From Streptomyces zagrosensis (GTDB lineage: Bacteria > Actinomycetota > Actinomycetes > Streptomycetales > Streptomycetaceae): a DNA stretch of 64,000 nucleotides. The stretch spans positions 274,714 to 338,713 of the forward strand of contig NZ_JACHJL010000010.1 in NCBI RefSeq assembly GCF_014203645.1. Direction: 5' to 3'. Under the pieces are notes generated by a model. That model was not told the DNA's origin, made no database searches, and saw nothing but the letters and a program-made list of their open reading frames with translations. A program made the translations under genes and the position numbers. Positions 8,158 to 17,173 of this stretch are shown in pieces. The stretch's first letter is position 1; each line of letters starts with the position of its first letter.

Positions 8158-8505
8158 ATGACCGTTCGCCGTGTCGTGCCCAATATCCAGTCGGAGGCGG
8201 CGCAGGAGAGCCGGGAGTTCTATGGCCTGCTGGGCTTCGAGGAGGTTATGAACCACGGCTGGATCATGACGCTCGCCTCTCCGTCCGTCCCGACAGCGCA
8301 GATCAGCGTCATGACCAGTGACAAGACCGCGCCTGTCACCCCCGACATGAGCGTCGAGGTGGACGACGTGGATGCGGCTTATGCGGTCATGCGGGAGAAC
8401 GGCGCGGAGATCGTGCACCCCTTGCAGGATGAGGAGTGGGGCGTGCGGCGGTTCTTCGTCCGCGATCCCAGCGGACGGGTGATCAATGTGCTGGGCCACC
8501 GCTGA
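8158..8505 (+). CDS. VOC family (glyoxalase-like) protein
   Basis: A 115-residue single-domain protein of the vicinal-oxygen-chelate fold. It has an N-terminal beta strand (RRVVPNIQSEAAQESREFYGLLGFEEVM), the DVDAAYAVMRENGAEIVHPLQDEEWG half and a C-terminal RRFFVRDPSGRVINVLGH strand carrying the metal-side residues. The ATG at 8158 has a GGAG about 7 nt upstream. It resembles bleomycin-resistance/glyoxalase proteins of unknown substrate. Confidence 0.87.
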   Translation: MTVRRVVPNIQSEAAQESREFYGLLGFEEVMNHGWIMTLASPSVPTAQISVMTSDKTAPVTPDMSVEVDDVDAAYAVMRENGAEIVHPLQDEEWGVRRFFVRDPSGRVINVLGHR

Positions 8506-8542
8506 CGGCCTCTGCCTCCCGCACCCTTGGTGAAAGTGCTGG

Positions 8543-8950
8543 TCACAGCCACTCGTTGATGGCCGCGACCAGGACGGTCGCTTCGTAGCGGACAGCCAGC
8601 TTGTCGTATCTCGTCGCCACGGCTCGGCGTCTTTTCAGGCGGTTGATCCCGCACTCCACCGTGTGGCGCTCGCGGTAGTCGATCAGGTCGAATATCGGCG
8701 GGCGCCCTCCGCGAGAGCCGAGCTTCTTGCAGTTGCGGATCTGGTCCTTCTTCTCCGGGATCGTGCAGAAGATTCCGCGTCTGGGCAGGTAGGCGCGGTT
8801 CTTCCAAGAGCCGTACGCTTTTTCGGCACGCATCTTGTCGGGCCGTTTGCGTGAGCGGCCGATCCCCTGCCGGGGCACGCGCATACGCTCCAGGACCGGT
8901 TCGAACTGCGGGGAACCCTCGCGCTGCCCGGCCACGGTCCGCCGGCGTAA
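8543..8950 (-). pseudogene. IS5-family transposase, C-terminal remnant
   Basis: Only the last ~135 residues of a DDE transposase are present: RVPRQGIGRSRKRPDKMRAE, then KAYGSWKNRAYLPRRGIF, IPEKKDQ, GSRGGRPP and the ERHTVECGINRLK stretch with the catalytic Glu. The N-terminal part with the two Asp residues is missing, and no inverted repeats could be assigned. It is an old, immobile fragment. Confidence 0.75.
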
Positions 8951-9074
8951 ATGCGGCGGGCGCACCGTTGGTGGCAAGACGGTGCGCCCGGAAGCTACTC
9001 ACAGCCATCGTGCGTGGTGTCGCGGCGCCCGAGGGCTGCTGGGGAGACTCCCCGTGAGCCACAGCGGGCTGCGG

Positions 9075-9869
9075 CTATACGGCGGCGGGTTCCGCACCGA
9101 GCGCCGGGTCGGTCCGCTCGCCGGCACCGTCACGCCCGGCATCGGGCTCGGCGCCAGCCGCTCCATCGACGGTGGCCTCGGTAGGACCGGCGTCGGCGGC
9201 TGGGGCGTCGGCCGCGGGCTCGGCCGGGGCCTCGGCAGCCGGCTCCGGCTCCGGCTCTGCGCTCTGCGCCTCATGCCGGGCCTTGCGCTTCATCACCAGC
9301 ATCGACACCAGGCCGATGGCGAGCGCGATGACGAGGCCCAGCCAGGAGAACCGCTTGAGCCAGTCCTCCGCCACCACGCCGAGGTAGTAGATGACCGCGG
9401 TCGTGCCGCCGGCCCAGACGATTCCACCGAGGACGTTGGCGATCGCGAACTTCCAGTACGGCATGCGCAGCACGCCCGCGAGCGGCCCGGCGAAAATACG
9501 CAGTAGCGCGACGAAGCGGCCGAAGAACACCGCCCACATCCCCCACTTTTGGAACGACCGCTCTGCGGACGCCACCTGGCGGGGGCCGAAGTGCTTGGGG
9601 AACTTGCCGCCGAGCCAGTTCAGCAGCGGCTGGCCACCCTTGCGACCGATGAGGTAGCCGATGGAGTCACCGACGATCGCGCCCACGGTGGCGGACGCAC
9701 CGAGAATGACGGGGTCGATGTGGTCCTGTGTGCCGGCCAGCAGCGCGGCGCTGACCAAAACGATCTCTCCGGGGAGCGGAATGCCCAGGCTTTCCAGACC
9801 GATCACCAAACCCACCAGCAGATAAATGCTGACCGCCGGCACGGTCTCCAACCACTCCTGGATGTGCAA
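9075..9869 (-). CDS. DedA family membrane protein
   Basis: The 264-residue protein has the DedA/SNARE-associated pattern: an N-terminal helix, GIPLPGEIVLVSAALLAG, the conserved GDSIGYLIGRKGG loop, the FFGRFVALLRIFAGPLAG arginine-containing segment, GGIVWAGGT and a last helix near residues 175-195. DedA proteins are transporters or scramblases, several of which recycle undecaprenyl-phosphate or phosphatidylethanolamine. The last ~65 residues are a cytoplasmic Ala/Glu/Pro/Asp tail. The gene stands alone. Confidence 0.9.
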   Translation of the reverse strand: MHIQEWLETVPAVSIYLLVGLVIGLESLGIPLPGEIVLVSAALLAGTQDHIDPVILGASATVGAIVGDSIGYLIGRKGGQPLLNWLGGKFPKHFGPRQVASAERSFQKWGMWAVFFGRFVALLRIFAGPLAGVLRMPYWKFAIANVLGGIVWAGGTTAVIYYLGVVAEDWLKRFSWLGLVIALAIGLVSMLVMKRKARHEAQSAEPEPEPAAEAPAEPAADAPAADAGPTEATVDGAAGAEPDAGRDGAGERTDPALGAEPAAV

Positions 9870-10149
9870 CGCCGTTTCCTTCCCGCAAACCCGTGCAGAT
9901 GACCGCGCACGGCCCTGCCCTGCGCGCCGGGCAGCCTACTGGACTACGCAAACGCCCGGTGACCAGTGGCGACCCGGCGACCCGGCGACAGCGCAGCAAC
10001 CACGGGCGGTCGGACCAGCGCGCCAACCACGGGCAGTCGTGGCAGGCGGCGCTATCGAGGCCGGGCATCCCACCGAGTCCGCTGGCGGTAGACCCTGCCG
10101 ATCGAGCCGGGCGCCGCCACCTCGCGGCGCGCCGGCTCGACCCGGTGCG

Positions 10150-10602
10150 TCAGGCGTTGGGGCGAAGAGTCCAGATGATCGACATTTCTCCGCTGGCCGC
10201 TCCGTCTTCGCGGGTGATCACGATGTTCACCGGGAATTCGGGCCGCCCGCCGGCATCCAACTCCGCGACCACATCGGCGATCGGACGGCCAAGTTCCGCG
10301 GTCGCGGTGACGGCTCCCTTGGCGAGCTTCTTGTATCCGATCTCGGCCCGCACCGCGAGCGGCACAGCCCGGGTGAGCTGGTCGCCGAAGGCGGCCAGCA
10401 CGATGGCCCCGCTCGCAGATTCGGCCAAGGTGAACATCGCACCCGCGTGCGGTCCCTGGACGTGGTTGTGGTAGTCGGGCTGGTCCGGCAGGCGCAGCAC
10501 GGAGCGTTCGGCGCTCGTCTCGATGAACTCAAGGTTGAGGGTACGGACCATTGGCACGCTGGCCGTGAGCATCTCGCCGATCGACGGCAGGGTCTCTGAC
10601 AT
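10150..10602 (-). CDS. DUF4442/PaaI-type hot-dog thioesterase-like protein
   Basis: About 150 residues forming one hot-dog domain. The central PDYHNHVQGPHAGAMFTLAESASGAI resembles the active-site helix of PaaI-like acyl-CoA thioesterases and DUF4442 proteins. The ATG at 10602 is preferred over a TTG two codons upstream. The protein probably binds or hydrolyses a small acyl-CoA, with no context to name it. Confidence 0.8.
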   Translation of the reverse strand: MSETLPSIGEMLTASVPMVRTLNLEFIETSAERSVLRLPDQPDYHNHVQGPHAGAMFTLAESASGAIVLAAFGDQLTRAVPLAVRAEIGYKKLAKGAVTATAELGRPIADVVAELDAGGRPEFPVNIVITREDGAASGEMSIIWTLRPNA

Positions 10603-10684
10603 ACCCAAAAGTTACCAGCGAGTAGCGACTTGCGGGAAGGGCGGACGTAGCAGCCCGCCCCCGGCCCCTCTATGGTTACTCGCC

Positions 10685-11875
10685 ATGTGGCCAGGACAGC
10701 AGCCGCCCGGGGGCGAGCAGAACCCGCAAGACCAGAACCCGTACCAGCAACCGGGGCACCAACAGCCTGGGCCGGGGCAGCCCAACCCTTACCAAACACC
10801 GGCGCCGGGACAGCCCAATCCGTACCAGCAGCCCGGACCGCCGCCTCCACCGCCGGGAGCACAGACCGGGCCGCCGGGTGGCCCACCGTCCGGCGCCCCC
10901 CAGCACGGCGCGCCGCAACAGGGCCCCCCGCAGCCCAACCCGTATCAACAACAACCGGGTTATCCACAGCACAACCAGGCGCCGCAGACGTGGAACACGC
11001 CGGCGACGCCGGGCGCTCCGCAGCCCCCGCAAGGCGGCGGCGACAAGCGGAAGAAGACGATCGCGATCGTGACGGCAACGGCCGTGGTCGCCGCCGCCAT
11101 CGTTGTCGGCGTCGTGGTCTTCTCCGGTGACGACAAGGACGACAAAAAGAACACAGCCCAGGAATCCACCAACCCATCGGCATCGGCGTCGTCCGGGCAG
11201 CCAAGTACGCAAAAGCCCAGCGCACCGGACAACCCTCGCGGGGGCGACTCGGAGAACCCGCGGGCCGCCGACCCCGCCGCCAAGCCCGTCATCCCCGGCT
11301 GGAAGACGGTCATCAGCGCCAAGCGCCATGTCGCCTTCGACGTCCCGGCCACCGAGGACTGGAAGGTTGAATCGTCGAGCCTGTCGATCGGCTTCGAGAG
11401 CGACAAGGGCAAGCCGCTGGTCATCATGTCCAGCCCCGCCAAGTACAAGCAGGACGCATGCTCGGTGAAGGTCGAGGGCAGCACCGAGCCCGACACCAGC
11501 GACCTGGGCGGCGTAGGCACCAAGGGCGCGCTGGGGGCCAAGAGCGAGGGCAGTGCGGCCGAGGTCGAGGCCGAGAACTGGGTGTTCGCCGGCTATGACC
11601 AAAAGCAGACCGGCGAGCGCAAGGTCACCAAGGCCAAGCCGTTTCAAAGCGAGCACGGGCTCAAGGGCTACGCCGCGTCGGCCACGGTCACCGGGGTGAA
11701 GAAGGACAACAAGTGCACCACCAACGGCAAGGCGTTCACGGTGGCGTACACGGATGTCAACGGCGACTACGCGCTGTGGGTCCTGCACGCGGCCACCGGT
11801 ACCGAGGGCGAGCTGCCGAACGAGACCATCGAAAAGATCAAGAGCAGCCTGCGCCCGCTGAAGTCAGGCAGCTGA
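10685..11875 (+). CDS. Proline/glutamine-rich single-pass membrane protein
   Basis: The 396-residue protein has three parts. Residues 1-115 are disordered repeats of the type PNPYQQPG, as in many Streptomyces surface and envelope proteins. Residues about 119-143 form one transmembrane helix (TIAIVTATAVVAAAIVVGVVVF) preceded by KRKK, so the N-terminus should be cytoplasmic. The rest is an extracellular Ser/Pro linker and a domain of about 200 residues with two cysteines. I do not recognise the extracellular domain. The start is the ATG before WPGQQPPGG. Confidence 0.75.
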   Translation: MWPGQQPPGGEQNPQDQNPYQQPGHQQPGPGQPNPYQTPAPGQPNPYQQPGPPPPPPGAQTGPPGGPPSGAPQHGAPQQGPPQPNPYQQQPGYPQHNQAPQTWNTPATPGAPQPPQGGGDKRKKTIAIVTATAVVAAAIVVGVVVFSGDDKDDKKNTAQESTNPSASASSGQPSTQKPSAPDNPRGGDSENPRAADPAAKPVIPGWKTVISAKRHVAFDVPATEDWKVESSSLSIGFESDKGKPLVIMSSPAKYKQDACSVKVEGSTEPDTSDLGGVGTKGALGAKSEGSAAEVEAENWVFAGYDQKQTGERKVTKAKPFQSEHGLKGYAASATVTGVKKDNKCTTNGKAFTVAYTDVNGDYALWVLHAATGTEGELPNETIEKIKSSLRPLKSGS

Positions 11876-12135
11876 ACCGCTGGGTGCCCTGAGCACTCGC
11901 AAGATCGTGGCCAGCCGCGGTCTGCGGGCGCGAGGGGCGGGGGCCAGCGTCCCGTCACGGCCGCGCAGCACCCGCACTGCACGCGAGGGCGACAAGAAAG
12001 GCTGAGCGGGACCCGCGGCCCCCGCCGCCCCGCGCCAGCGAGCCACGGACCGGACCAGGCCGCGCACCGTCCGCCCTGGTCCGGGCGGCGGGTAATGGGT
12101 TTGGCGGCGGGTCCCGCCCCGGGGATAGTTCGTCC

Positions 12136-13446
12136 GTGACCACTCCCCCGGCTTCGCCGCACCGTCGCCGCCCGGCCTGGGCCAGCCGTAACTACACGCT
12201 CCTGACCGCTGCCGCCGTGGTGGCGGGCCTCGGTAACGCCGGGGCTCTCATCGCGGCGGCGTTCGCGGTCCTGGACGCGGGTGGCGACGGCACGGACGTC
12301 GGCCTTGTGGCCGCCGCCCGCACCGCACCCCTCGTACTGTTCCTCCTGATAGGCGGGGCGGTGGCGGACCGGCTGCCGCGCCACCGGGTGATGGTCGCGG
12401 CGAACACCCTCAACTGCCTCTCGCAGGCCGCCTTCGCGGTCCTGGTCCTCACGGGCGAGGCCCGGCTGTGGCAGATGGCCGTGCTCGCCGCGCTGGGCGG
12501 CACCGGGCAGGCGTTCTTCGCCCCAGCCGCTGAGGGCATGGTGCTGTCATCGGTCACCGGGACACAGGCCAGCCGAGCCTTCGCCTTCTTCCGCATGGGC
12601 GTGAACGGCGCGAACATCGGCGGCGCAGCGCTCGGCGGCGCGCTGATCGCCACCGTGGGGCCCGGCTGGGTGTTGGCCATCGACGCCGCCGCGTTCGCTC
12701 TCGCCGGCGTGCTACGCGTCTTTTTGGACGTCAGCCACGTGCCCAAGCGTGCGCCGAGCGGCGGATTGCTGCGTGATCTACGCGAGGGCTGGCGCGAGGT
12801 CGCCGGGCGGCCCTGGCTGTGGAGCATCGTGGGACAGTTCGCGGTGGTCAACGCCGTGATCGCGGCGGCGGAGTCGGTGTACGGCCCGCAAGTCGCCGAG
12901 GACCAACTCGGCGGGGCCAGACCCTGGGGCATCGCCCTCGCCGGGTTCGGGGTGGGCACCGTCGTCGGTGGACTGCTGATGACGCGTTGGCGCCCGCGCC
13001 GGCTGCTGCTCGTGGGCACGCTGTGCGTCTTTCCGCTCGCCCTGCCGTCGGCCGCGCTCGCCGTGCCGCTGCCACTGACGGGCCTGCTCACGGTGATGGT
13101 CCTCAGCGGGATCGCCGTGGAGATCTTCGGGGTCTCCTGGATGATGGCGCTGCACCAGGAGATTCCGGAGGACAAGTTCTCGCGAGTCTCCGCGTACGAC
13201 TGGTTCGGCTCGGTGGCCATGCTCCCGGTGGCGACAGCGCTCGCCGGCCCCGCCGAGAACCTCGTTGGCCGCGACACCGCGCTGTGGGGCTGCTCGGCGC
13301 TGGTCGTGTTGCTGACCGCCGTGGTGCTCGCCGTCCCAGACGTACGGCGCCTGGAACGGCGCGGCCGACCGTTCCAGGAAGCCCCCGTGGATGTCGCAGC
13401 GGAGGAACCCGCGGGCGCTGCCGGCTCCAGCAAGCAGACCAGTTGA
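12136..13446 (+). CDS. MFS transporter
   Basis: A 436-residue protein with about 12 hydrophobic helices. The loop between helices 2 and 3 (GGAVADRLPRHRVMV) is the MFS motif A, repeated weakly in the second half at MTRWRPRRLLL. It belongs to the EntS/MFS_3 group of drug or siderophore exporters. The start is the GTG at 12136 (MTTPPASPHRRR), followed by a positively charged stretch before helix 1. It is convergent with the next gene. The substrate is not predictable. Confidence 0.88.
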   Translation: MTTPPASPHRRRPAWASRNYTLLTAAAVVAGLGNAGALIAAAFAVLDAGGDGTDVGLVAAARTAPLVLFLLIGGAVADRLPRHRVMVAANTLNCLSQAAFAVLVLTGEARLWQMAVLAALGGTGQAFFAPAAEGMVLSSVTGTQASRAFAFFRMGVNGANIGGAALGGALIATVGPGWVLAIDAAAFALAGVLRVFLDVSHVPKRAPSGGLLRDLREGWREVAGRPWLWSIVGQFAVVNAVIAAAESVYGPQVAEDQLGGARPWGIALAGFGVGTVVGGLLMTRWRPRRLLLVGTLCVFPLALPSAALAVPLPLTGLLTVMVLSGIAVEIFGVSWMMALHQEIPEDKFSRVSAYDWFGSVAMLPVATALAGPAENLVGRDTALWGCSALVVLLTAVVLAVPDVRRLERRGRPFQEAPVDVAAEEPAGAAGSSKQTS

Positions 13447-13514
13447 CGGGAAGCAACGGCAGCAGCGGGTGCTCCAGGCGGGCCGTTGGGTGGCGCCATG
13501 CCGGCTGGCGGGGC

Positions 13515-14336
13515 TCAGCGTCGGCGAGCGATGGTGATGATGTCCGGGCTGGTGTCGGTCAGCGGCTGTCTGAGCCAGCCCCCGTACTGTTCCTCGACCA
13601 CCAGGCCGGCCCCTGCCAGGAACGAGGCGACCTCGACCGCGCCGCGGAACCGCACCGTGCTCCGGCTGGCTTGCGGTCGGTCCCAGTCCGGGCTGGTGAA
13701 CGTCGTGGTGAAGTGCACGGTGTCGCCGTCGCAGGGCGTCTCGACGTCGTGCGCGACCCGTACGACCGCACCGGTGGCGTCAAGGACCTCGACCGCGTGC
13801 TCCGCGGTCCACTCCTCCCACGCTCGCGCCGCAGGGTTGCGGGTCTCAAAGGCGAAGCGACCACCGTCCACAAGGGCGGACCGAATCGCGGCGAGCGCGA
13901 CACGCAGCGCGTCATCCGCCACGAACTCCTGGAAGGCGTTCCCCGTCATCACCGCCAGGTCGAACTCCCGCTCCCAAGACACCGCTGAAAGATCACCGAG
14001 AACCCACTCGATGGCGGTCTGCCCACTGCCCGCCTTCGCGTGCGCGTGCCCTGTCGCGTACGCCCGTGCCTGCCCGTACGCCTGCGTCTTCGCGTACGCC
14101 TGCGTCTTCGCGTACGCCTGCTCCAACATGGCGTCCGCCGGGTCGAGCCCGCACAACCGCCCCTGGTGCCCGGCCTGCCGAGCCCGGCAGAGCAGTTCCC
14201 CCGTGCCACAGCCGACGTCGAGCACCGACCCCGCGGACATCACCAGGGGCAAGTAGAAGTCGAAGTCCTGTCGCCCCGCGCACAGCGCGTCGTACAGCAC
14301 GGCCACGCTTGCATCGGTGAACAGGCGATCCCTCAT
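13515..14336 (-). CDS. Class I SAM-dependent methyltransferase with an internal hexapeptide repeat
   Basis: The 273-residue protein shows SVLDVGCGTGELLCRARQAG (motif I), LCGLDPADAMLEQA (motif II), DLAVMTGNAFQEF (motif IV) and a C-terminal half of beta strands (CDGDTVHFTTTF) typical of the Methyltransf_25 group. Between motif II and the following strand lies AYAKTQAYAKTQAYGQARAY, about 25 extra residues encoded by an 18-bp tandem repeat. The repeat extends a surface helix and leaves the frame intact. Substrate unknown. Confidence 0.87.
   Translation of the reverse strand: MRDRLFTDASVAVLYDALCAGRQDFDFYLPLVMSAGSVLDVGCGTGELLCRARQAGHQGRLCGLDPADAMLEQAYAKTQAYAKTQAYGQARAYATGHAHAKAGSGQTAIEWVLGDLSAVSWEREFDLAVMTGNAFQEFVADDALRVALAAIRSALVDGGRFAFETRNPAARAWEEWTAEHAVEVLDATGAVVRVAHDVETPCDGDTVHFTTTFTSPDWDRPQASRSTVRFRGAVEVASFLAGAGLVVEEQYGGWLRQPLTDTSPDIITIARRR
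14075..14121. repeat. 18-bp tandem repeat inside the methyltransferase gene
   Basis: CGTACGCCTGCGTCTTCG occurs twice exactly (14075-14092, 14093-14110) plus a partial third copy, with further degenerate copies to the left. The 18-bp period keeps the reading frame. Confidence 0.9.
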
Positions 14337-14467
14337 TGACCTGTGATTAGGGGATCAACGCCCCACATCGCAAGCCCGCCCTCCCATCGGACATCGGTTT
14401 TGGCCAGCGCCCGCCCTCGTCGGGCTCCACTTCAGGCAGGGGCACACCAAGGCGCGGTGGCCGACCC

Positions 14468-15325
14468 TCAGCTGAGGCTGAACGCGCCGTCCGGCGGCGG
14501 CGGCGATGGCACCGCCGCCGCGTCCCACACCGGCTCGGCACCCGCCACGAAGCGTTCCAGGGCCGCGCCGTCCGCGACGCGCGCCGGGAACGGGTCGGCG
14601 GCGGCACGGCGCGCCAGCGCGGCAACGGGCAGCGCGCCGTGCGAGGCCACCAGGATCGCGTTGCCAAACCGCCGGCCTCGCAGCATGCCGGGCTCCGCGA
14701 TCAGGCACAGTTGGTCGAAGACGGCGCCGAGGGTGGCCAGCTGGGAGCGCAGAAAGTCGAATGGAGCACCGTCAGCGAGGTTCGCCGCGTACCGCCCCGT
14801 GGGGCGCAGCACTCGTGCGGCGTGGCGTGCGCACTCGACCGAGGTCAAATGTGCGGGCACGCGCGAGCCCCCGAAAACATCGGCGATGATCACGTCGGCC
14901 GATGCGTCGGGGGACTTTTGGAGCGCGGCCCGCGCATCCGCCGCGCTCACCTCGGCCAAGACCGTGGAAGGCACCGGCAGCACCTCCGTCACGAGGCCGA
15001 GCAACCCGCGGTCGGCCTCGATCACCCGCTGCCGCGAGCCGGGCCGGGTGGCCGCGACATAGCGCGGCAAGGTCAGCGCTCCGCCGCCGAGGTGCAAGAC
15101 CTCCAGGGGCTCGGGCGCCTGCGCACCGGTCGGCCCCGCGGTGTCCAGCACATGCCCGAGCCGCCGCGTGTACTCGAACTCCAGGTGCAACGGATCGTCG
15201 AGGTCCACATAGGACTGCGGGGCGCCGTCCACCGTCAGCAGCCAGCCACGTGGCCTGTCCACGTCGGGCATCAGCTTTGCGGTGCCGAAATCCACGGCTC
15301 GGCTTACGGGTATCCGGTCATCCAC
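14468..15325 (-). CDS. Spermidine synthase-like (Rossmann methyltransferase fold) protein
   Basis: The 285-residue protein matches actinobacterial proteins annotated as spermidine synthase or fused MFS/spermidine synthase. It has an N-terminal beta domain (GWLLTVDGAPQSYVDLDDP), VLHLGGGALTLPRYVAA (the nucleotide-binding glycine loop), the acidic VIEADRGLL and ADVIIADVFGGSRVPAHLTS, where polyamine synthases have their catalytic Asp. No decarboxylated-SAM gene is near, so polyamine synthesis itself is unproven. It sits upstream of nothing on its strand and ends shortly before the methyltransferase promoter. Confidence 0.82.
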   Translation of the reverse strand: MDDRIPVSRAVDFGTAKLMPDVDRPRGWLLTVDGAPQSYVDLDDPLHLEFEYTRRLGHVLDTAGPTGAQAPEPLEVLHLGGGALTLPRYVAATRPGSRQRVIEADRGLLGLVTEVLPVPSTVLAEVSAADARAALQKSPDASADVIIADVFGGSRVPAHLTSVECARHAARVLRPTGRYAANLADGAPFDFLRSQLATLGAVFDQLCLIAEPGMLRGRRFGNAILVASHGALPVAALARRAAADPFPARVADGAALERFVAGAEPVWDAAAVPSPPPPDGAFSLS

Positions 15326-15454
15326 TCCCCCATTGTGCGGCCGGCGAGTGCCCGCCCCTACCTCTTCGGGAGACCGAGCATCGGGGCAGGACCTGCGGGA
15401 ACGCCCGCCGCGCTCCGCTCGCCTCGGTGTGGCCGGCCGGCTGTGGGCGCGCGC

Positions 15455-16642
15455 TCAGTCCTCGACCGTGCGGACCCTGCCCACGCCCACCGTCCGGCCA
15501 CCTTCGCGCATCGCGAAGTCAAGGCCGGGTTGCAGGGGGGTCGCGCGGCTCAGCTCGACTCGCAGGGTAAGGGTGTCGCCTGGCCGGACCATGTTCACCT
15601 CGCCGAGGTCGATCTCGCCGGTGACCTCGGCCGTACGCAGGTGGAAGCGCGGGCGGCAGCCAGTGAGCAACGGCGCGCGCGGGCCACCCTCCGCTACCGA
15701 GAGCGCCCGGATGCGGGCCGAAAAACGCCGTCGTGACGTCAGGCTGCCGGGGGCGGCGACAACGTCGCCACGGCGTATCGCGCCGCGCGGCACGCCACGG
15801 AGCAGCAGCGTCACGCGATCCCCCGCCTCGGCGGACGCCACCGGCGCGGCGAAGGTCTCCAGACCCTTCACCATCGCCTCGATGCCTGGTCCGATGATCT
15901 GCACCCGGTCCCCGATGCGTACCGTGCCTCGCTCGACGGTTCCGGTGACGCCCGTTCCGCGGCCGGTGGTGACCACGGCCTGCGCGATGGGCAGCAAAAA
16001 GGGCGCGCCCAGGTGGCGTACCGGGGTCGGTAGGCAGGTGTCCACGGCGTCGAGCAGCGCCTCGATGGCGCCGATCCACCGTGGGTCGCCTTCCAGCGCC
16101 CGCAGCCCGGAGACCCGGACGATGGGGGTGGTGTCGCCCGGATAGCCGTGTGCGGTCAGGAGGTCGCGGATCTCCAACTCGATCAGCTCCATCAGGTCTG
16201 CGCCACCGGCGTCCGCCTTGCTGAGGGCGACGACCAGGTGGTGGACGCCGGCCTGGCGGGCCAGCAGCAGATGCTCGACGGTCTGCGGCTCGACGCCATC
16301 GAGTGCGGAAACGACGAGGATGGCCCCGTCGAGTTGCGCGGTCCCGATGATCAAGTGCCGGATGGAGTCGGCGTGTCCCGGCAGGTCCAGATGGGCGTAG
16401 TGACGGGTCTCGGTCTCGTACTCCACGTGCGCGGCTTCCACGCCCGCGACGTTGACGACGGTGCCAGGTGCGACCTTCTTGGTCGCCCGGTCACTTCGGG
16501 CGAGCGGTACGAGGGTTCTCGCGCCCCGCATCCTGAGCAGCCGTGCCATAGCGGTGGTCAGGATGGTCTTGCCGTGACCAACGTGGCCCATGGTGCCGAT
16601 GTTGAGGTGTGGCTTGGTGCGGGCGTACGCCTGCCGAGACAT
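15455..16642 (-). CDS. tuf3: Divergent elongation factor Tu (EF-Tu3 type)
   Basis: A 395-residue EF-Tu with all three domains: GTPase (1-~200), domain II (~210-300) and domain III to the end. It keeps the KPHLNIGTMGHVGHGKT start, but the G1 motif has Gly where EF-Tu has Asp (GHVDHGKT), G3 is DLPGH instead of DCPGH, and G4 is SKAD instead of NKCD. The start is the ATG at 16642 with AAGGAAGG upstream. Streptomyces genomes often carry such a third, divergent tuf gene next to ordinary tuf1, and some are linked to elfamycin resistance or the stringent response. It stands apart from rpsL/fusA genes, supporting a special rather than bulk role. Confidence 0.88.
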   Translation of the reverse strand: MSRQAYARTKPHLNIGTMGHVGHGKTILTTAMARLLRMRGARTLVPLARSDRATKKVAPGTVVNVAGVEAAHVEYETETRHYAHLDLPGHADSIRHLIIGTAQLDGAILVVSALDGVEPQTVEHLLLARQAGVHHLVVALSKADAGGADLMELIELEIRDLLTAHGYPGDTTPIVRVSGLRALEGDPRWIGAIEALLDAVDTCLPTPVRHLGAPFLLPIAQAVVTTGRGTGVTGTVERGTVRIGDRVQIIGPGIEAMVKGLETFAAPVASAEAGDRVTLLLRGVPRGAIRRGDVVAAPGSLTSRRRFSARIRALSVAEGGPRAPLLTGCRPRFHLRTAEVTGEIDLGEVNMVRPGDTLTLRVELSRATPLQPGLDFAMREGGRTVGVGRVRTVED

Positions 16643-17173
16643 GGGTTCCTTCCTTGGGATACGGCGGGGGCCTTGGGAGCTTCGGGCCCTCTGAAACGGC
16701 ACGTGAGCAGCGAGCTGGGGCAACGCGGCCGACCCGGCGTGGCCCGGGTGAAGCGAGGGGGGCGAGGGGGCGAGTCGGCGAGGGGACGGGCCCGGGGTGC
16801 CGGGTGCCGCGCGAGTCAACCGGCTCGCGCGGGCCCCGAGCCGGACCGGCCCCCTGTGGGGTCCGCCGAATGTTCGGGGAGGGTCAGCGACCTATGCCGT
16901 CGGTCGGGACGGTTGGAGTGGCTAGCACCGGAGCGGCGGCGGCAGCTGGGGGCATGGGCGTGAGCGGGGCATACCGGACCATGTGCCTGATCATGGCTCT
17001 CGCCCGTTGCCCGGTCGAGCGGTTTTCGCTCCCCCGTCCCACCCTCGCCACGGCCCGTGATCTGCGGCGCCGCTCAGGACCGGGCTTCGGCGGGTGCCCC
17101 GGGCCCGCCAGGGTTTCGTTCCCGGGCGTCCACAGGACACCCGGTTCACACCGGGGTCGGTTACGCTCCACCG
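16643..17173. other. Divergent intergenic region tuf3-TVP38
   Basis: 531 bp between two divergent genes, expected to hold both promoters. I could not place convincing -35/-10 boxes or an RNA gene. A G-rich stretch with GGCGAGGGG-type short repeats lies near 16755-16790. Confidence 0.45.

Noticed and set aside
7493..8158. N-terminal extension of metY up to 8158 (one open frame of 734 codons)
   Set aside because: The extra part is repeat-rich and Arg/Pro/Ala-biased and lacks family similarity. The start at 7492 has GAGGA and the MetY N-terminus.
12192..13499. 435-codon minus-strand frame opposite the MFS transporter
   Set aside because: Ser/Ala/Arg/Thr-rich antisense frame; the opposite strand encodes a clear MFS protein.
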